From CALINB01 sp938045325 (lineage in GTDB: Bacteria > Pseudomonadota > Alphaproteobacteria > Rhodospirillales > CALINB01), in the NCBI GenBank assembly GCA_038114465.1, contig JAYNQW010000002.1, positions 358,207-422,206 of the forward strand: a DNA stretch of 64,000 nt, written 5' to 3'. Of the stretch, positions 18,348 to 27,150 are shown in pieces. Positions within the stretch are counted from its first letter, which is position 1. Every line of letters starts with the position of its first letter. The notes under the pieces are model-generated. The model saw nothing but the letters and a program-made list of their open reading frames with translations. It was not told the DNA's origin and did not search any database. Both the position numbers and the translations under genes were made by a program.

Positions 18348-18779
18348 CTACCCCTTATCCTGGGGCTGCGCCTGTTGCGGGTCCTTTTTAGGTTTTGCTT
18401 TATTTTCAATGTCGGCGGAATCGGGTTGAGCGGCAATCTGTTCAACTTCATCCGGTTTAAATTCTTCATCTTCATCAAAATCTTCGACGTCAAATTCGGC
18501 GGTATCAAGATCGCGCGCAATCGTCCCGTCCGGATCGATTTGTTCCGTTACCTGATTTTTCAAATCCGCGCCCGTTTCACCGAGACCCTTTTTAATATCG
18601 TCCAGATCAGCCTGTTGAATCATATCATCAACGCCGTCTTGAAATTCATGTGCCATCATACGGGCCTTACGAACAAAACCGGCAATGGCGCGTGCGGCGC
18701 GCGGCAATTCCTTGGGGCCCACGACAATGATGCCCACAACGACAATGATAAATAATTCCTGCCAGCCGATATCGAACAT
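18348..18779 (-). CDS. tatB: Sec-independent protein translocase TatB
   Basis: TatB partners TatC in recognising Tat signal peptides. The 143-residue protein has the classic form: a short N-terminal membrane helix (WQELFIIVVVGIIVVGPKELP), the GPKELPRAAR hinge, and an amphipathic helix. A long acidic tail (Glu and Asp rich, residues about 75-143) follows. It sits between tatA and tatC. The multicopper oxidase at 36791-38320, with its twin-arginine leader, is a likely Tat substrate in this same window. Confidence 0.95.
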   Translation of the reverse strand: MFDIGWQELFIIVVVGIIVVGPKELPRAARAIAGFVRKARMMAHEFQDGVDDMIQQADLDDIKKGLGETGADLKNQVTEQIDPDGTIARDLDTAEFDVEDFDEDEEFKPDEVEQIAAQPDSADIENKAKPKKDPQQAQPQDKG

Positions 18780-18851
18780 GGCAGCCTCATTTCTCCCGAT
18801 TAATTTTGGTTATGCCCGAATACTGAAACACGCCGGTGTCATGAACGCCGG

Positions 18852-19094
18852 CTATTCTTTTTTAGCCGTTTCCGCACTTTGAGACGGCGCAGCCGTGCCG
18901 GACTCGCCTTCAATCGTTTTTGGGGAATCGGCAGACGCTTGAGAGCCTTCTTCGTTACTCATCGACTTTTTAAATGACTTCAAGCCTTTACCGAGATCAC
19001 CCATGAGCTGGGAAATCTTGCCCCGGCCGCCAAATAAAAGCAGCACGATGACCAAAACAATCACCCACTGCCAGATGCCGGTCCATCCACCCAT
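18852..19094 (-). CDS. tatA: Sec-independent protein translocase TatA
   Basis: TatA oligomerises to form the transport passage of the Tat system. The 80-residue protein has an N-terminal helix (WQWVIVLVIVLLLFGGRGKI), the FGGRGKISQLMGDLGKGLKSFKK amphipathic segment with the usual FG motif, and a Ser/Glu/Ala-rich tail. It is the first gene of the tatABC set, 72 bases ahead of tatB. The small size and absent TatB-like acidic extension separate it from tatB. Confidence 0.95.
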   Translation of the reverse strand: MGGWTGIWQWVIVLVIVLLLFGGRGKISQLMGDLGKGLKSFKKSMSNEEGSQASADSPKTIEGESGTAAPSQSAETAKKE

Positions 19095-19172
19095 TTTTTA
19101 TCTCCAATTGTTACCCAGGTAATGCGTCGCGGATAATGGCAGAAAGCTTTCAGGGCTGCAATGGCAGCGGCA

Positions 19173-20030
19173 TTAACCTTCCGGATTAAGCGGTTCAGGC
19201 GGTTCCGTCTCATCCTCGTTCATACCCTCAATGGGTAAGACGCCCTGCTCCTCGCCTTCGCTATTCACTTGTGAGCGGTACACCTGAATTGCCGGGCTCG
19301 CATCCAACAAGCCGGCATCCTTCAACTCCTGCATACCAGGCAAGTCTGTTCTGCTTTCAATTCCGAAGTGATCCAAAAAGGCATCCGTCGTGCCCCATGT
19401 CATGGGCCGGCCCGGCACCTCGCGCCGCCCCCGGGGCCCGATCCATCCTAACTCCAACAATATGTCAATTGTCCCCCGGCTGATGGTCACCCCGCGAATT
19501 TCTTCGATCTCGCCGCGAGTCACGGGCTGATGATAGGCAATGATCGCCATGGTTTCGATGGCTGCCCGCGACAATTTACGCGGCACCTCGATTTCTTTAT
19601 TCAACAAGGTCGTTAAATCCGGCGCCGTCCGGAAGGCCCAAGTTTTCCCCCGCTGAACCAGTTGTACGCCACGGTTTTCGAAATCCTTTTGCAAGTGTTT
19701 CAAGATTGCTTTGAGGCTGGCACCGTTGGGCAAGCGATTTTTCAATAAACGCTCGGTTAAGGGCTCACTCGAAGCAAATAACAATGCCTCAACCAGCCGG
19801 ATATGTTGTGGATCAATTCCATTTGTGGGCTTTTCTTCTGGCTTTTCTTCTGGCCTTTCTTTTTCGCCACCCTCATCGTTTGCAGCCTCTTCCGAAACAG
19901 CTTCGACAACCTTTTCGGCGCCTTGATCATCCGTAGTTTCTTCCGAATCCACTTCGGCGGCCGTGTCCTCGGCCACCTCTTGTTCATCTGTTTTTTCGTC
20001 TTCGGGTTTTTCGATTTTCGTATCGGTCAT
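19173..20030 (-). CDS. scpB: segregation and condensation protein B with acidic N-terminal extension
   Basis: ScpB is a kleisin-binding winged-helix protein of the SMC-ScpAB condensin that compacts and segregates the chromosome. The ScpB core begins near residue 75 (RLVEALLFASSEPLTERLL) and includes AIIAYHQPVTRGEIEEIRG near residue 160 and GRREVPGRPMTWGTT near residue 200. About 70 residues before it form a strongly acidic, Glu/Asp/Thr-rich extension that is not part of the usual domain. The start ATG overlaps the scpA stop (ATGA), which argues for this start despite the unusual extension. Confidence 0.93.
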   Translation of the reverse strand: MTDTKIEKPEDEKTDEQEVAEDTAAEVDSEETTDDQGAEKVVEAVSEEAANDEGGEKERPEEKPEEKPTNGIDPQHIRLVEALLFASSEPLTERLLKNRLPNGASLKAILKHLQKDFENRGVQLVQRGKTWAFRTAPDLTTLLNKEIEVPRKLSRAAIETMAIIAYHQPVTRGEIEEIRGVTISRGTIDILLELGWIGPRGRREVPGRPMTWGTTDAFLDHFGIESRTDLPGMQELKDAGLLDASPAIQVYRSQVNSEGEEQGVLPIEGMNEDETEPPEPLNPEG

Positions 20031-20878
20031 GAATCGTTCCGTTCTTCCGTGATCACGGGGCTAGGCTGATCGGGCGTTTGTGCGCGCAAAAAGATCGGCC
20101 CGAAGGTTTGGTTTTGCCGGATGCGGAGCCGGCCTTGCTTGGCAAGCTCAAGGCACGCCGTAAATGTCGTCGCCATGGCGGAACGTGTCATAAGCCCTTC
20201 CTGGAGGTCGGACGGTAAAAATCGCCACAAGCTTTCCCAATCGGGAAACGCACCGAGCAATCGTTCGAACCGCTGAATGGCATCTTCGACGGTGTGAAGA
20301 TTGACCGGCTCGATTTGCAAAGATTCCCGGGCGGTTTTATGACGCACCATATCGCCGTAGGCTTTCAGCAAATCGTAGAGTGAATCGCCGATTACGGCTT
20401 TCGAAATCGCCCGAAACCGTTCCGGATCGCCACGGGAGAAAAAGCCCTGCCCCAACACCGGCCGCTTCATCAAACCGCGCCCGGCATTCTGCATTGCTTC
20501 CAACCGTTGCAATTGGAACTTTAACGCTTCCGCCATTTCCGAACCGCTCGGTTCTTCTTCCGTGCTGAGATCGGGCAGGAGCATCTTCGATTTAAAATAA
20601 GCCAGCCATGCCGCCATCACGAGATAATCGGCCGCAAGTTCTAAATTCTGCCGGCGGGCTTCCTGCACAAAGGCAAGATACTGATCGGCAAGCTGGAGAA
20701 TGGAGATATTCGCGAGATCGACTTTCTGTTCACGCGCGAGCACCAACAGCATATCGATAGGGCCCTCAAAGCCATCTAACGCAACGACAAAGGCGCCGTC
20801 CTCGCTTTTTACAGGATGGTCCTCCTCAAACTCGAGGTTTTCATTGAACTCTTCGGTTTCGCTGGGTTTTTCGATCAC
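20027..20878 (-). CDS. scpA: segregation and condensation protein A
   Basis: ScpA is the kleisin of the bacterial SMC complex. The 283-residue protein shows the family start ALDGFEGPIDMLLVLAREQKVDLANISILQLADQY near residue 33, the YLVMAAWLAYFKSKMLLP segment near residue 85, and a C-terminal winged-helix (LMTRSAMATTFTACLELAKQGRL). Translation starts at GTG (20878); it follows the M50 protease gene by four bases. Its stop overlaps the scpB start, so the two subunits are probably made in a coupled way. Confidence 0.95.
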   Translation of the reverse strand: MIEKPSETEEFNENLEFEEDHPVKSEDGAFVVALDGFEGPIDMLLVLAREQKVDLANISILQLADQYLAFVQEARRQNLELAADYLVMAAWLAYFKSKMLLPDLSTEEEPSGSEMAEALKFQLQRLEAMQNAGRGLMKRPVLGQGFFSRGDPERFRAISKAVIGDSLYDLLKAYGDMVRHKTARESLQIEPVNLHTVEDAIQRFERLLGAFPDWESLWRFLPSDLQEGLMTRSAMATTFTACLELAKQGRLRIRQNQTFGPIFLRAQTPDQPSPVITEERNDS

Positions 20879-20882
20879 GTAT

Positions 20883-21572
20883 TCACACCAGCCCCATGAT
20901 TTGGACGATCCAAACTTGCAGTTGAGCCGCTGGGGCGCCGACCAACCACCAAAACACGTTTATATTCATGCCTAACGTATTGCCTAATATCGGCAGTAGA
21001 AACACGACGCCCAGGATAATGGCGAACCCGGCGGGTTCCAAGCGCGCCAACGGTATCGCCAAAGGCGCCGGCAAAAGGCCGACCGCTACCCGGCCACCAT
21101 CCAAGGGCGGAATCGGTAACATATTGAAAATACACAGAATTAAATTTATCCACAGGGCGTTTTTCAGGTTATGCATCACCCAGCTCGCGACATCACCGGA
21201 CAGAAGCGGCACGGTGTGAATCAATGCTGCGGCGACAAAAGCGAGAATGAGATTCGCGGCCGGCCCGGCAGCGGCCACCAAAACCATATCCCGGCGCGGA
21301 TGATTGAGCCGGCTGAAATCAACCGGCACCGGTTTCGCATACCCGAGCATCATTCGTCCGCCGGATAAAAATAATAATAATGCCGGCAGAATAAGTGTTC
21401 CAAACACATCGACATGCTTCACCGGGTTGAACGTCACCCGGCCAAGCATTTTCGCCGTGTTGTCACCCAGTTTTGATGCCACCCAGCCATGAGCCGCTTC
21501 GTGAAAGGTCACGGCCAAGATGACGGGGATCGTCCAAACCGAAATTTCAAAAAGAATTTTATCGATATCCAA
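20883..21572 (-). CDS. M50 site-2-type metalloprotease (Rip-like)
   Basis: The 229-residue integral membrane protein belongs to the M50/SpoIVFB-like zinc metalloproteases that cut substrates inside the membrane. The zinc site HEAAHGW near residue 24 and the NMLPIPPLDGGRV motif (with the third ligand Asp) near residue 150 are intact. Several hydrophobic helices surround them. Translation starts at TTG, right after the nagZ stop. The substrate is unknown. It lies between nagZ and scpA, a placement often seen in Alphaproteobacteria. Confidence 0.9.
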   Translation of the reverse strand: MDIDKILFEISVWTIPVILAVTFHEAAHGWVASKLGDNTAKMLGRVTFNPVKHVDVFGTLILPALLLFLSGGRMMLGYAKPVPVDFSRLNHPRRDMVLVAAAGPAANLILAFVAAALIHTVPLLSGDVASWVMHNLKNALWINLILCIFNMLPIPPLDGGRVAVGLLPAPLAIPLARLEPAGFAIILGVVFLLPILGNTLGMNINVFWWLVGAPAAQLQVWIVQIMGLV

Positions 21573-21574
21573 AA

Positions 21575-22600
21575 CTAATTATCCATCAGCCTGTTTAATT
21601 TTGCTTCGGCTTCTTGAAGGTCAATCGTTTGAATGTCACCCCGGTGCGATTCAGCTTGTTCAAGACGCCGCTGAGTGTCGGATGAAAGGGTACCGCATGC
21701 CGTCATGACCGCCTCCATTTCCGCAAGCTCACCATTGCAATGCAACACGATATCGCAACCAGCATTTAGACTTGCGGCCGCACGTTCATGCATATCACCC
21801 GTTAGGGCCTGCATCGATAAATCATCGCTGAGCAACACGCCCTGAAATCCGATTTCACCGCGAATGATGTCGCCGATGACTTTCTTTGATGTGGTGGCCG
21901 GTCCCGATGAATCAAGTTTTGAATACAGTACATGCGCGGTCATCGCCCACGGCATGTCTCGCAAGGCATGAAATGGGGCAAAATCCGTTGCGCTTAATTC
22001 ATCATGAGGTGTATCGACGACCGGCAACGCTTTGTGGCTATCGGCCGTGGCCCGACCGTGGCCCGGGAGGTGTTTGATCACCGGCAGCACACCGCCGGCG
22101 ATCATGCCCTCACACACGGCCCGGCCGAGTAATGCGATCATTGCCGGATCATCGCCCAAGGCCCGGTCACCGATGATGGGATCGGCATCCGGCTGCGGCA
22201 AGTCCAAAACCGGTGTACAGTCGACGGTGATATCCAACGCCCGTAATTCAGTCGCCATCATCTGCGCGTTGAGTTTGGCCGCTGCGACGGCTTTTTCCGT
22301 CGATTGTTTGGCGCATTCGGCAAACACCGCCGGTGCTGGCGCGGCACGCCAATGGGGCGGCGTTAACCGCGCAACCCGACCCCCCTCTTGATCGATAAGC
22401 ACAGGGGCCTCGACCCTGGCGATACAATCACGCAAAGACAAAACCAGCGATTTCACCTGTTCGGGCGTATCGCAATTACGGGCAAATAAAATAAAGCCCA
22501 ACGGGTTGGCCTCACGGAAAAACGCCTGTTCATCGGATGTTAGTTTTAATCCCGAACAGCCAAATATTACCGGCGCAATGGCGGCATGTTTGTTAGCCAT
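21575..22600 (-). CDS. nagZ: beta-N-acetylhexosaminidase NagZ
   Basis: NagZ is a cytoplasmic glycoside hydrolase family 3 enzyme that removes N-acetylglucosamine from muropeptides during cell-wall recycling. The 341-residue protein carries LIDQEGGRVARLTPPHW, VIKHLPGHGRATADSHK with the KHxxGHG-type loop that supplies the catalytic His, and VLLSDDLSMQAL with the nucleophile Asp. I start it at the ATG at 22600 (MANKHAAIAP); it overlaps the SPOR gene's last codons by eight bases. The open frame extends 30 codons further, but those overlap the upstream gene. Confidence 0.94.
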   Translation of the reverse strand: MANKHAAIAPVIFGCSGLKLTSDEQAFFREANPLGFILFARNCDTPEQVKSLVLSLRDCIARVEAPVLIDQEGGRVARLTPPHWRAAPAPAVFAECAKQSTEKAVAAAKLNAQMMATELRALDITVDCTPVLDLPQPDADPIIGDRALGDDPAMIALLGRAVCEGMIAGGVLPVIKHLPGHGRATADSHKALPVVDTPHDELSATDFAPFHALRDMPWAMTAHVLYSKLDSSGPATTSKKVIGDIIRGEIGFQGVLLSDDLSMQALTGDMHERAAASLNAGCDIVLHCNGELAEMEAVMTACGTLSSDTQRRLEQAESHRGDIQTIDLQEAEAKLNRLMDN

Positions 22601-23597
22601 TAGGACGAATAACCAGGCACGGTACTTTGCGGGCAGCCAGCTTCTTACAAAGGGTGCGTGCCTGTGACACAGAAGGAATGGGGCCGGCACGTAAACGGAA
22701 ATAGACTCCCTTCGCCCCTAAATCGGCGCGCATAACCGATAAACTGAGTTTGCCCAACACATCGTTATTTTTCTTTTGAATGCGTTTCCATTCTTTTTCC
22801 ACAATCGCGCGAGAGCGAACCGCGGCCAGTTGAACGTGGTAAGGTTTACCCGCTACAGTTTTCAAGGCTTGCTTCGCCGTTGCCTTTTCTTTTGCAGCAG
22901 GCTCCTTGGCCAGCTTGTCTGATAATAACGATTCGATCGGCGGCAACGGTTTTGACGGCTCTTTTTTTGCCGCTAATTTTTGCGTCATTTTCTTTTCCGG
23001 CAATATCACCTCTGTTGGCGCCGAAGGTGGCGGAATCCGCTCGACAACTTTTGCTGCCGGTTTTTTCGGCAACATATTTTTCGGCACAACTTTCTCAACT
23101 TTTTGCGGTGACGGCGGCGGCGCTAAACGTTCAACAGACGGCAGCGGCGACTTCAAGGGCGGTGGCGGTTCCGTGGAAGGTTTTGCGACCGTTTTTACCG
23201 GCTCTAATGGTTTCGCCTTCAGAGCTTGCGGATCGGTCGGTGGCGGCATCGGCGCTTCGGCCGGCGGCAATAACTTTTCGACCGGGGCTTGCGGTTTTTT
23301 CGCGCCTGTACCTAAGCGCTCGTAAATCAATTTATCCCGGTCCGGCACCTTCATGCCGCCGGGCTTCTCGGGCTTCACTTTGATCGGATCTTTGTTGGCG
23401 TGAACGATCGGGACCGAGGAACTTTTCTGGCCGTACCAACCGGCATTAAATCCATACAACGCAGCACTGCCGCCACCGGCAAACAAAGCCAGGCCGACAA
23501 GATATCGCAGCCAACGCCGCCGAGGCTTTGCCCCTACCGTTTCAAATGTTAATCCATCAGATGCCGGTACCCGGTCCGCATCATCAGCAGGCGCCAT
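22593..23597 (-). CDS. SPOR-domain envelope protein
   Basis: This 334-residue protein has a short cytoplasmic N-terminus, one membrane helix (LRYLVGLALFAGGGSAALYGF, residues about 30-50), a long Pro/Lys/Ala-rich linker, and a C-terminal SPOR domain beginning near residue 255 (KPYHVQLAAVRSRAIVEKEW). SPOR domains bind denuded septal peptidoglycan, so a role in cell division or wall remodelling is inferred. It starts directly after the argS stop (TAA then ATG) and overlaps nagZ, so argS, this gene and nagZ form one transcription unit. Confidence 0.92.
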   Translation of the reverse strand: MAPADDADRVPASDGLTFETVGAKPRRRWLRYLVGLALFAGGGSAALYGFNAGWYGQKSSSVPIVHANKDPIKVKPEKPGGMKVPDRDKLIYERLGTGAKKPQAPVEKLLPPAEAPMPPPTDPQALKAKPLEPVKTVAKPSTEPPPPLKSPLPSVERLAPPPSPQKVEKVVPKNMLPKKPAAKVVERIPPPSAPTEVILPEKKMTQKLAAKKEPSKPLPPIESLLSDKLAKEPAAKEKATAKQALKTVAGKPYHVQLAAVRSRAIVEKEWKRIQKKNNDVLGKLSLSVMRADLGAKGVYFRLRAGPIPSVSQARTLCKKLAARKVPCLVIRPNG

Positions 23598-25352
23598 TTA
23601 ACGCATCTCCTCTACCGGTGTGACACCAAAAACATTTAGCCCCGAGGCGATGACAAAAGCCACACCTTGAATTAGCGCGAGTCTGGCCCGGGACAGGTCG
23701 GGGTCCGATTCACTTAAAAAGCGCAGGTGGGTCTCATCCTTACCCTTATTCCATAACAAATGGAAAACGGATGCCAAGTCATTGAGATAAAAGGCAATCC
23801 GATGGGGCTCGTGAGCCAAAGCCGCCTGCTCGACAATGCGTGGCCAACCGGCCATCAGCTTAATGAGCTCAAGCTCCGTCTCGTCTTTCAACAAACTCGT
23901 ATCCGCGTCCGCCAACGCTTCCGGCGTCAATTCCTGCGAATCAAACATTTCTGCAGCATGGCGAAATACGGAACGAATGCGGGCATGGGCGTACTGCACA
24001 TAGAACACCGGATTATCTTTCGATTGCTCCATGACTTTCGCTAAATCGAAATCGAGCGGCTTATCGTCCGTGCGGGTCAGCATGATGAACCGCAAAACAT
24101 CCTTGCCGACACGATCGACGACTTCACGTAAGGTGATGAACGTCCCCGCGCGTTTGGACATTTTGACCGGCTCGCCATTGTCCATCAGGTTCACCAAGCG
24201 GCAGACCTTCACGTCCAACTCTCCCTCGCCTTCCGTGATCGCCTTGACCGCCGATTGCATGCGCTTGACGTAACCGGCGTGATCGGCGCCCCAAACGTCG
24301 ATCATGGCGTTAAAGCCGCGTTTAAATTTATCCCGGTGATAGGCGATGTCGGTCGCGAAATAGGTCCACGACCCGTCCGACTTTTTCAGCGGCCGATCGA
24401 CATCATCGCCGAAATTCGTCGCGCGGAATAACGTCTGCGGCCGCGATTCCCAATCGTCCGGTTTTTTCCCTTTGGGCGGCTCAAGGACACCGGTGTAAAC
24501 CAAGTCGCGGTCTTCGAGGTACTTAAGAACATCCTCGACTGCACCTTCCCGGACGATTTTCCGTTCAGATGTAAAAGTCGCATGCTTCACGCCGACAGCG
24601 GCGAGATCGTCACGGATCAAATCCATCATCTTTTCGATGGCATAAACAGATAACGGCTCCAGCCACTCTTGTTCCGGCTTACCTTGCCATTGATCGCCGT
24701 CGCGTTGTTTTAATTCCTCAGCGATGGGAACGAGATAATCGCCGGGATACAACCCTTCGGGCATGTCGCCCGCGTCTTCGCCCAACGCCTCGCGATAACG
24801 GAAATGCAACGAACGGGCGAGCGCTTCGATCTGTGCGCCGGCATCGTTGATGTAGTACTCACGGGTCACGGCGAAGCCCGCTTTTTCGAGCAACCCCGCC
24901 AGCGCATCGCCAACGACTGCACCGCGGCCGTGACCGACGTGCATCGGCCCGGTCGGATTGGCGGAAACGTATTCGACATTCACCGGCGTATTGCCGCCGA
25001 CATCGGAATCGCCATAAGAAACACCAGCCAGCAAAATTTCTTTCAGCCGCGCCTGCCAAAACCCGGGATCGAGACGCAAATTGATAAAGCCCGGCCCGGC
25101 AACATCGGCATCGGCCACATACTCCAGAGCCTTAAAACGTTCCACCATGATCGCCGCCAGATCACGCGGTTTTTGACCCGCCGGTTTGGCCAGAACCATG
25201 GCCGCATTGGTGGTGACATCACCATGAGCCGTATCGCGCGGTGGCTCAACACCGATACGCGATGTATCGAGGCCGTCGGGCAGCGCGCCCTCTTTCATCA
25301 ATCCCGCGACAACATCGGCAGCTTGGCGTTCAAAGTACTGAAATAGGTTCAT
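23598..25352 (-). CDS. argS: arginyl-tRNA synthetase
   Basis: ArgRS charges tRNA-Arg with arginine. The 584-residue protein from MNLFQYFERQAADVV shows the N-terminal Add-1 domain, the class I HIGH motif as PTGPMHVGHGRGAVVGD near residue 125, and the conserved YVKRMQSAVKAI and C-terminal DALR anticodon-binding domain (FYVQYAHARIRSV onward). I chose the ATG at 25352; the open frame runs 33 codons further upstream, with a composition unlike ArgRS. The KMSKR-like motif VKMSKRAGTFITL lies near residue 375. Confidence 0.97.
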   Translation of the reverse strand: MNLFQYFERQAADVVAGLMKEGALPDGLDTSRIGVEPPRDTAHGDVTTNAAMVLAKPAGQKPRDLAAIMVERFKALEYVADADVAGPGFINLRLDPGFWQARLKEILLAGVSYGDSDVGGNTPVNVEYVSANPTGPMHVGHGRGAVVGDALAGLLEKAGFAVTREYYINDAGAQIEALARSLHFRYREALGEDAGDMPEGLYPGDYLVPIAEELKQRDGDQWQGKPEQEWLEPLSVYAIEKMMDLIRDDLAAVGVKHATFTSERKIVREGAVEDVLKYLEDRDLVYTGVLEPPKGKKPDDWESRPQTLFRATNFGDDVDRPLKKSDGSWTYFATDIAYHRDKFKRGFNAMIDVWGADHAGYVKRMQSAVKAITEGEGELDVKVCRLVNLMDNGEPVKMSKRAGTFITLREVVDRVGKDVLRFIMLTRTDDKPLDFDLAKVMEQSKDNPVFYVQYAHARIRSVFRHAAEMFDSQELTPEALADADTSLLKDETELELIKLMAGWPRIVEQAALAHEPHRIAFYLNDLASVFHLLWNKGKDETHLRFLSESDPDLSRARLALIQGVAFVIASGLNVFGVTPVEEMR

Positions 25353-25398
25353 CGAATTCGGTCTTATCTTTTCTTTTTCGTCAACGGAGTCGTGTCTT

Positions 25399-26583
25399 TT
25401 AAGACGTCCTGGCCTGCACATCAAATAAGCGGCGGTGTTCATCCTGCGCATAACGGTCGGTCATGCCGGCGACATAATCAGCAACGATTTGTGCCGTCGC
25501 AGCGGTGTTCGGCTCCCCCGCCATAGCACGCCATTCGGTCGGCAGGCATTCGGGTTCCGAAACCAGCAGGCCGAACAAATCACGCACCACGCGCCGGGCT
25601 TTACTGGTCATGCGGTTCAGTTTGTAATGGCGGTACATGTTATCAAATAAAAACTTTTTCAAGTCACGGTCATGAGAAAGCATTTTATCCGAAAATCCGG
25701 CGATGGGCTCGGACAAGTCACGAACATCCTGTGCCGTTTTCGGTTTGGCGTCAGCGACCCTACGCTGGGTTTCTTCGAGCAGGTCATCCACCATCATGCC
25801 GATCAACCGCCGCACGGCTTCGTGAATCATGCGTGACGTTTCGATATCCGGATAATTTTTTTGCACTTCGTTAAACACGGGACCGACAAGAGGCACGTCT
25901 TTTAAATCATTGATCGTGAACAATCCTGCACGCAATCCGTCATCGATATCATGGTTGTTATAGGCGATGTCGTCAGACAGCGAAGCAACTTGTGCCTCCG
26001 CACTGGCAAACGTATTGACCTCAAGATCATGTTTTTGGTTGTATTCGATGATCGCATTCGGCGGTTGTTTATCGCTGCTGTTTTTTCCCGTCAGTGGACC
26101 GTTGTGCTTCACGACACCTTCAATCGTTTCCCAAGTTAAATTCAAGCCATCGAATTCGGCATAGCGTTTTTCGAGGAGCGTGATAATCCTCAACGATTGC
26201 GCGTTGTGATCGAACCCGCCGTACGGTGCCATCGTTTCCTGTAAAGCATCTTCACCGGCATGGCCGAACGGCGTGTGGCCGAGGTCGTGCGCCAGCGCCA
26301 AGGCTTCGGCAATATCCTCGTTGAGGTTGAGGCACCGGCAAACGGAACGGGCGATTTGCGATACTTCGAGGCTGTGGGTCAGCCGGGTACGGAAAAAATC
26401 ACCTTCGTGATTCACAAACACTTGGGTCTTGTATTCAAGGCGGCGAAACGCCGCAGAATGAATAATACGGTCCCGGTCACGTTGAAACGGTGAACGGGTC
26501 GCGCTCTCAGGCTCGTCATAAAGGCGGCCCCGGCTGGTTTCCGGGCGGCAGGCAAACGGCGCTAAAGACGGGGTATCGTTCAT
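25399..26583 (-). CDS. dgt: deoxyguanosinetriphosphate triphosphohydrolase-like protein
   Basis: The 394-residue HD-domain protein resembles dGTPase-like enzymes that split dNTPs to nucleoside and triphosphate and help control nucleotide pools. The HD metal site is visible: RLTHSLEVSQIARS (His), ALAHDLGHTPFGHAGE (His-Asp) and later DDIAYNNHDIDDG (Asp). It is in the shorter dGTPase-like class common in Alphaproteobacteria, so exact substrate preference is uncertain. It is the first gene of the argS operon, 46 bases ahead of argS, and divergent from the Fe-S carrier gene. Confidence 0.92.
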   Translation of the reverse strand: MNDTPSLAPFACRPETSRGRLYDEPESATRSPFQRDRDRIIHSAAFRRLEYKTQVFVNHEGDFFRTRLTHSLEVSQIARSVCRCLNLNEDIAEALALAHDLGHTPFGHAGEDALQETMAPYGGFDHNAQSLRIITLLEKRYAEFDGLNLTWETIEGVVKHNGPLTGKNSSDKQPPNAIIEYNQKHDLEVNTFASAEAQVASLSDDIAYNNHDIDDGLRAGLFTINDLKDVPLVGPVFNEVQKNYPDIETSRMIHEAVRRLIGMMVDDLLEETQRRVADAKPKTAQDVRDLSEPIAGFSDKMLSHDRDLKKFLFDNMYRHYKLNRMTSKARRVVRDLFGLLVSEPECLPTEWRAMAGEPNTAATAQIVADYVAGMTDRYAQDEHRRLFDVQARTS

Positions 26584-26644
26584 GGCTGGAAACTACTCGC
26601 CCCTACCCGGCCAGGCAATGGGCCAGGCTGGGTACAACGGATGT

Positions 26645-26672
26645 TTGACATTCCCCTCCAGAAACCTACATA
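26645..26672 (+). promoter_or_regulatory. sigma-70-type promoter for the Fe-S carrier gene
   Basis: A perfect TTGACA at 26645-26650 and TACATA at 26667-26672 are separated by 16 bases, about 50 bases ahead of the ATG at 26721. Spacing and strand suit the downstream A-type carrier gene. Confidence 0.6.
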
Positions 26673-26720
26673 AAGGGTGAGATTTCAGTCAGATAGGCTT
26701 TTTAAAGCCCGGAGAAACCC

Positions 26721-27077
26721 ATGCCTGACGGCGCGACGGCGACAGAAGAGAAGAAAATCACGCTCAGCGAGAGCGCTTCGCGGCGAATCAATGAACTCGC
26801 CGCTGCCGAAGGAAAAGTCGGCATGATGATGCGAGTCACCGTCAACGGCGGCGGCTGCTCGGGCTTTACCTATAGTTTCGATATGGACAATAAGACAAAC
26901 GACGACGATCTCATCTTCGAGCGTAACGGCGCCAAAGTGGTGATCGACGACATGTCCATCGGTTTTTTGCTCGATGCCGAACTCGACTATGTCGAGGACC
27001 TGATGGGATCCTACTTCTCGTTTAAAAACCCCAACGCGGCCAGCACCTGCGGCTGCGGCAGTTCTTTCTCCATCTGA
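26721..27077 (+). CDS. erpA: A-type iron-sulfur cluster carrier (ErpA/IscA family)
   Basis: The 118-residue protein receives and hands on Fe-S clusters to apo-enzymes. The three conserved cysteines are present: one in NGGGCSGFTY (near residue 51) and two in STCGCGSSFS at the C-terminus. An N-terminal ITLSESASRRINELAAAEG segment matches the family. The symbol is a best guess between ErpA and IscA/SufA; no isc or suf genes are adjacent to decide. It stands at the head of a plus-strand run with xthA. Confidence 0.88.
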   Translation: MPDGATATEEKKITLSESASRRINELAAAEGKVGMMMRVTVNGGGCSGFTYSFDMDNKTNDDDLIFERNGAKVVIDDMSIGFLLDAELDYVEDLMGSYFSFKNPNAASTCGCGSSFSI

Positions 27078-27150
27078 CTCGTGCTAAATTTTATGCTAGG
27101 TAAGCGGCCTGCCCTGTTGCGGGCCGTATTATTATGTGCGGGAGACTTTT

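Noticed and set aside
27092..27130. CGGCC/GGCCG inverted repeat as terminator after the Fe-S carrier gene
   Set aside because: The stem is only five pairs with a 12-base loop and there is no clear T run.
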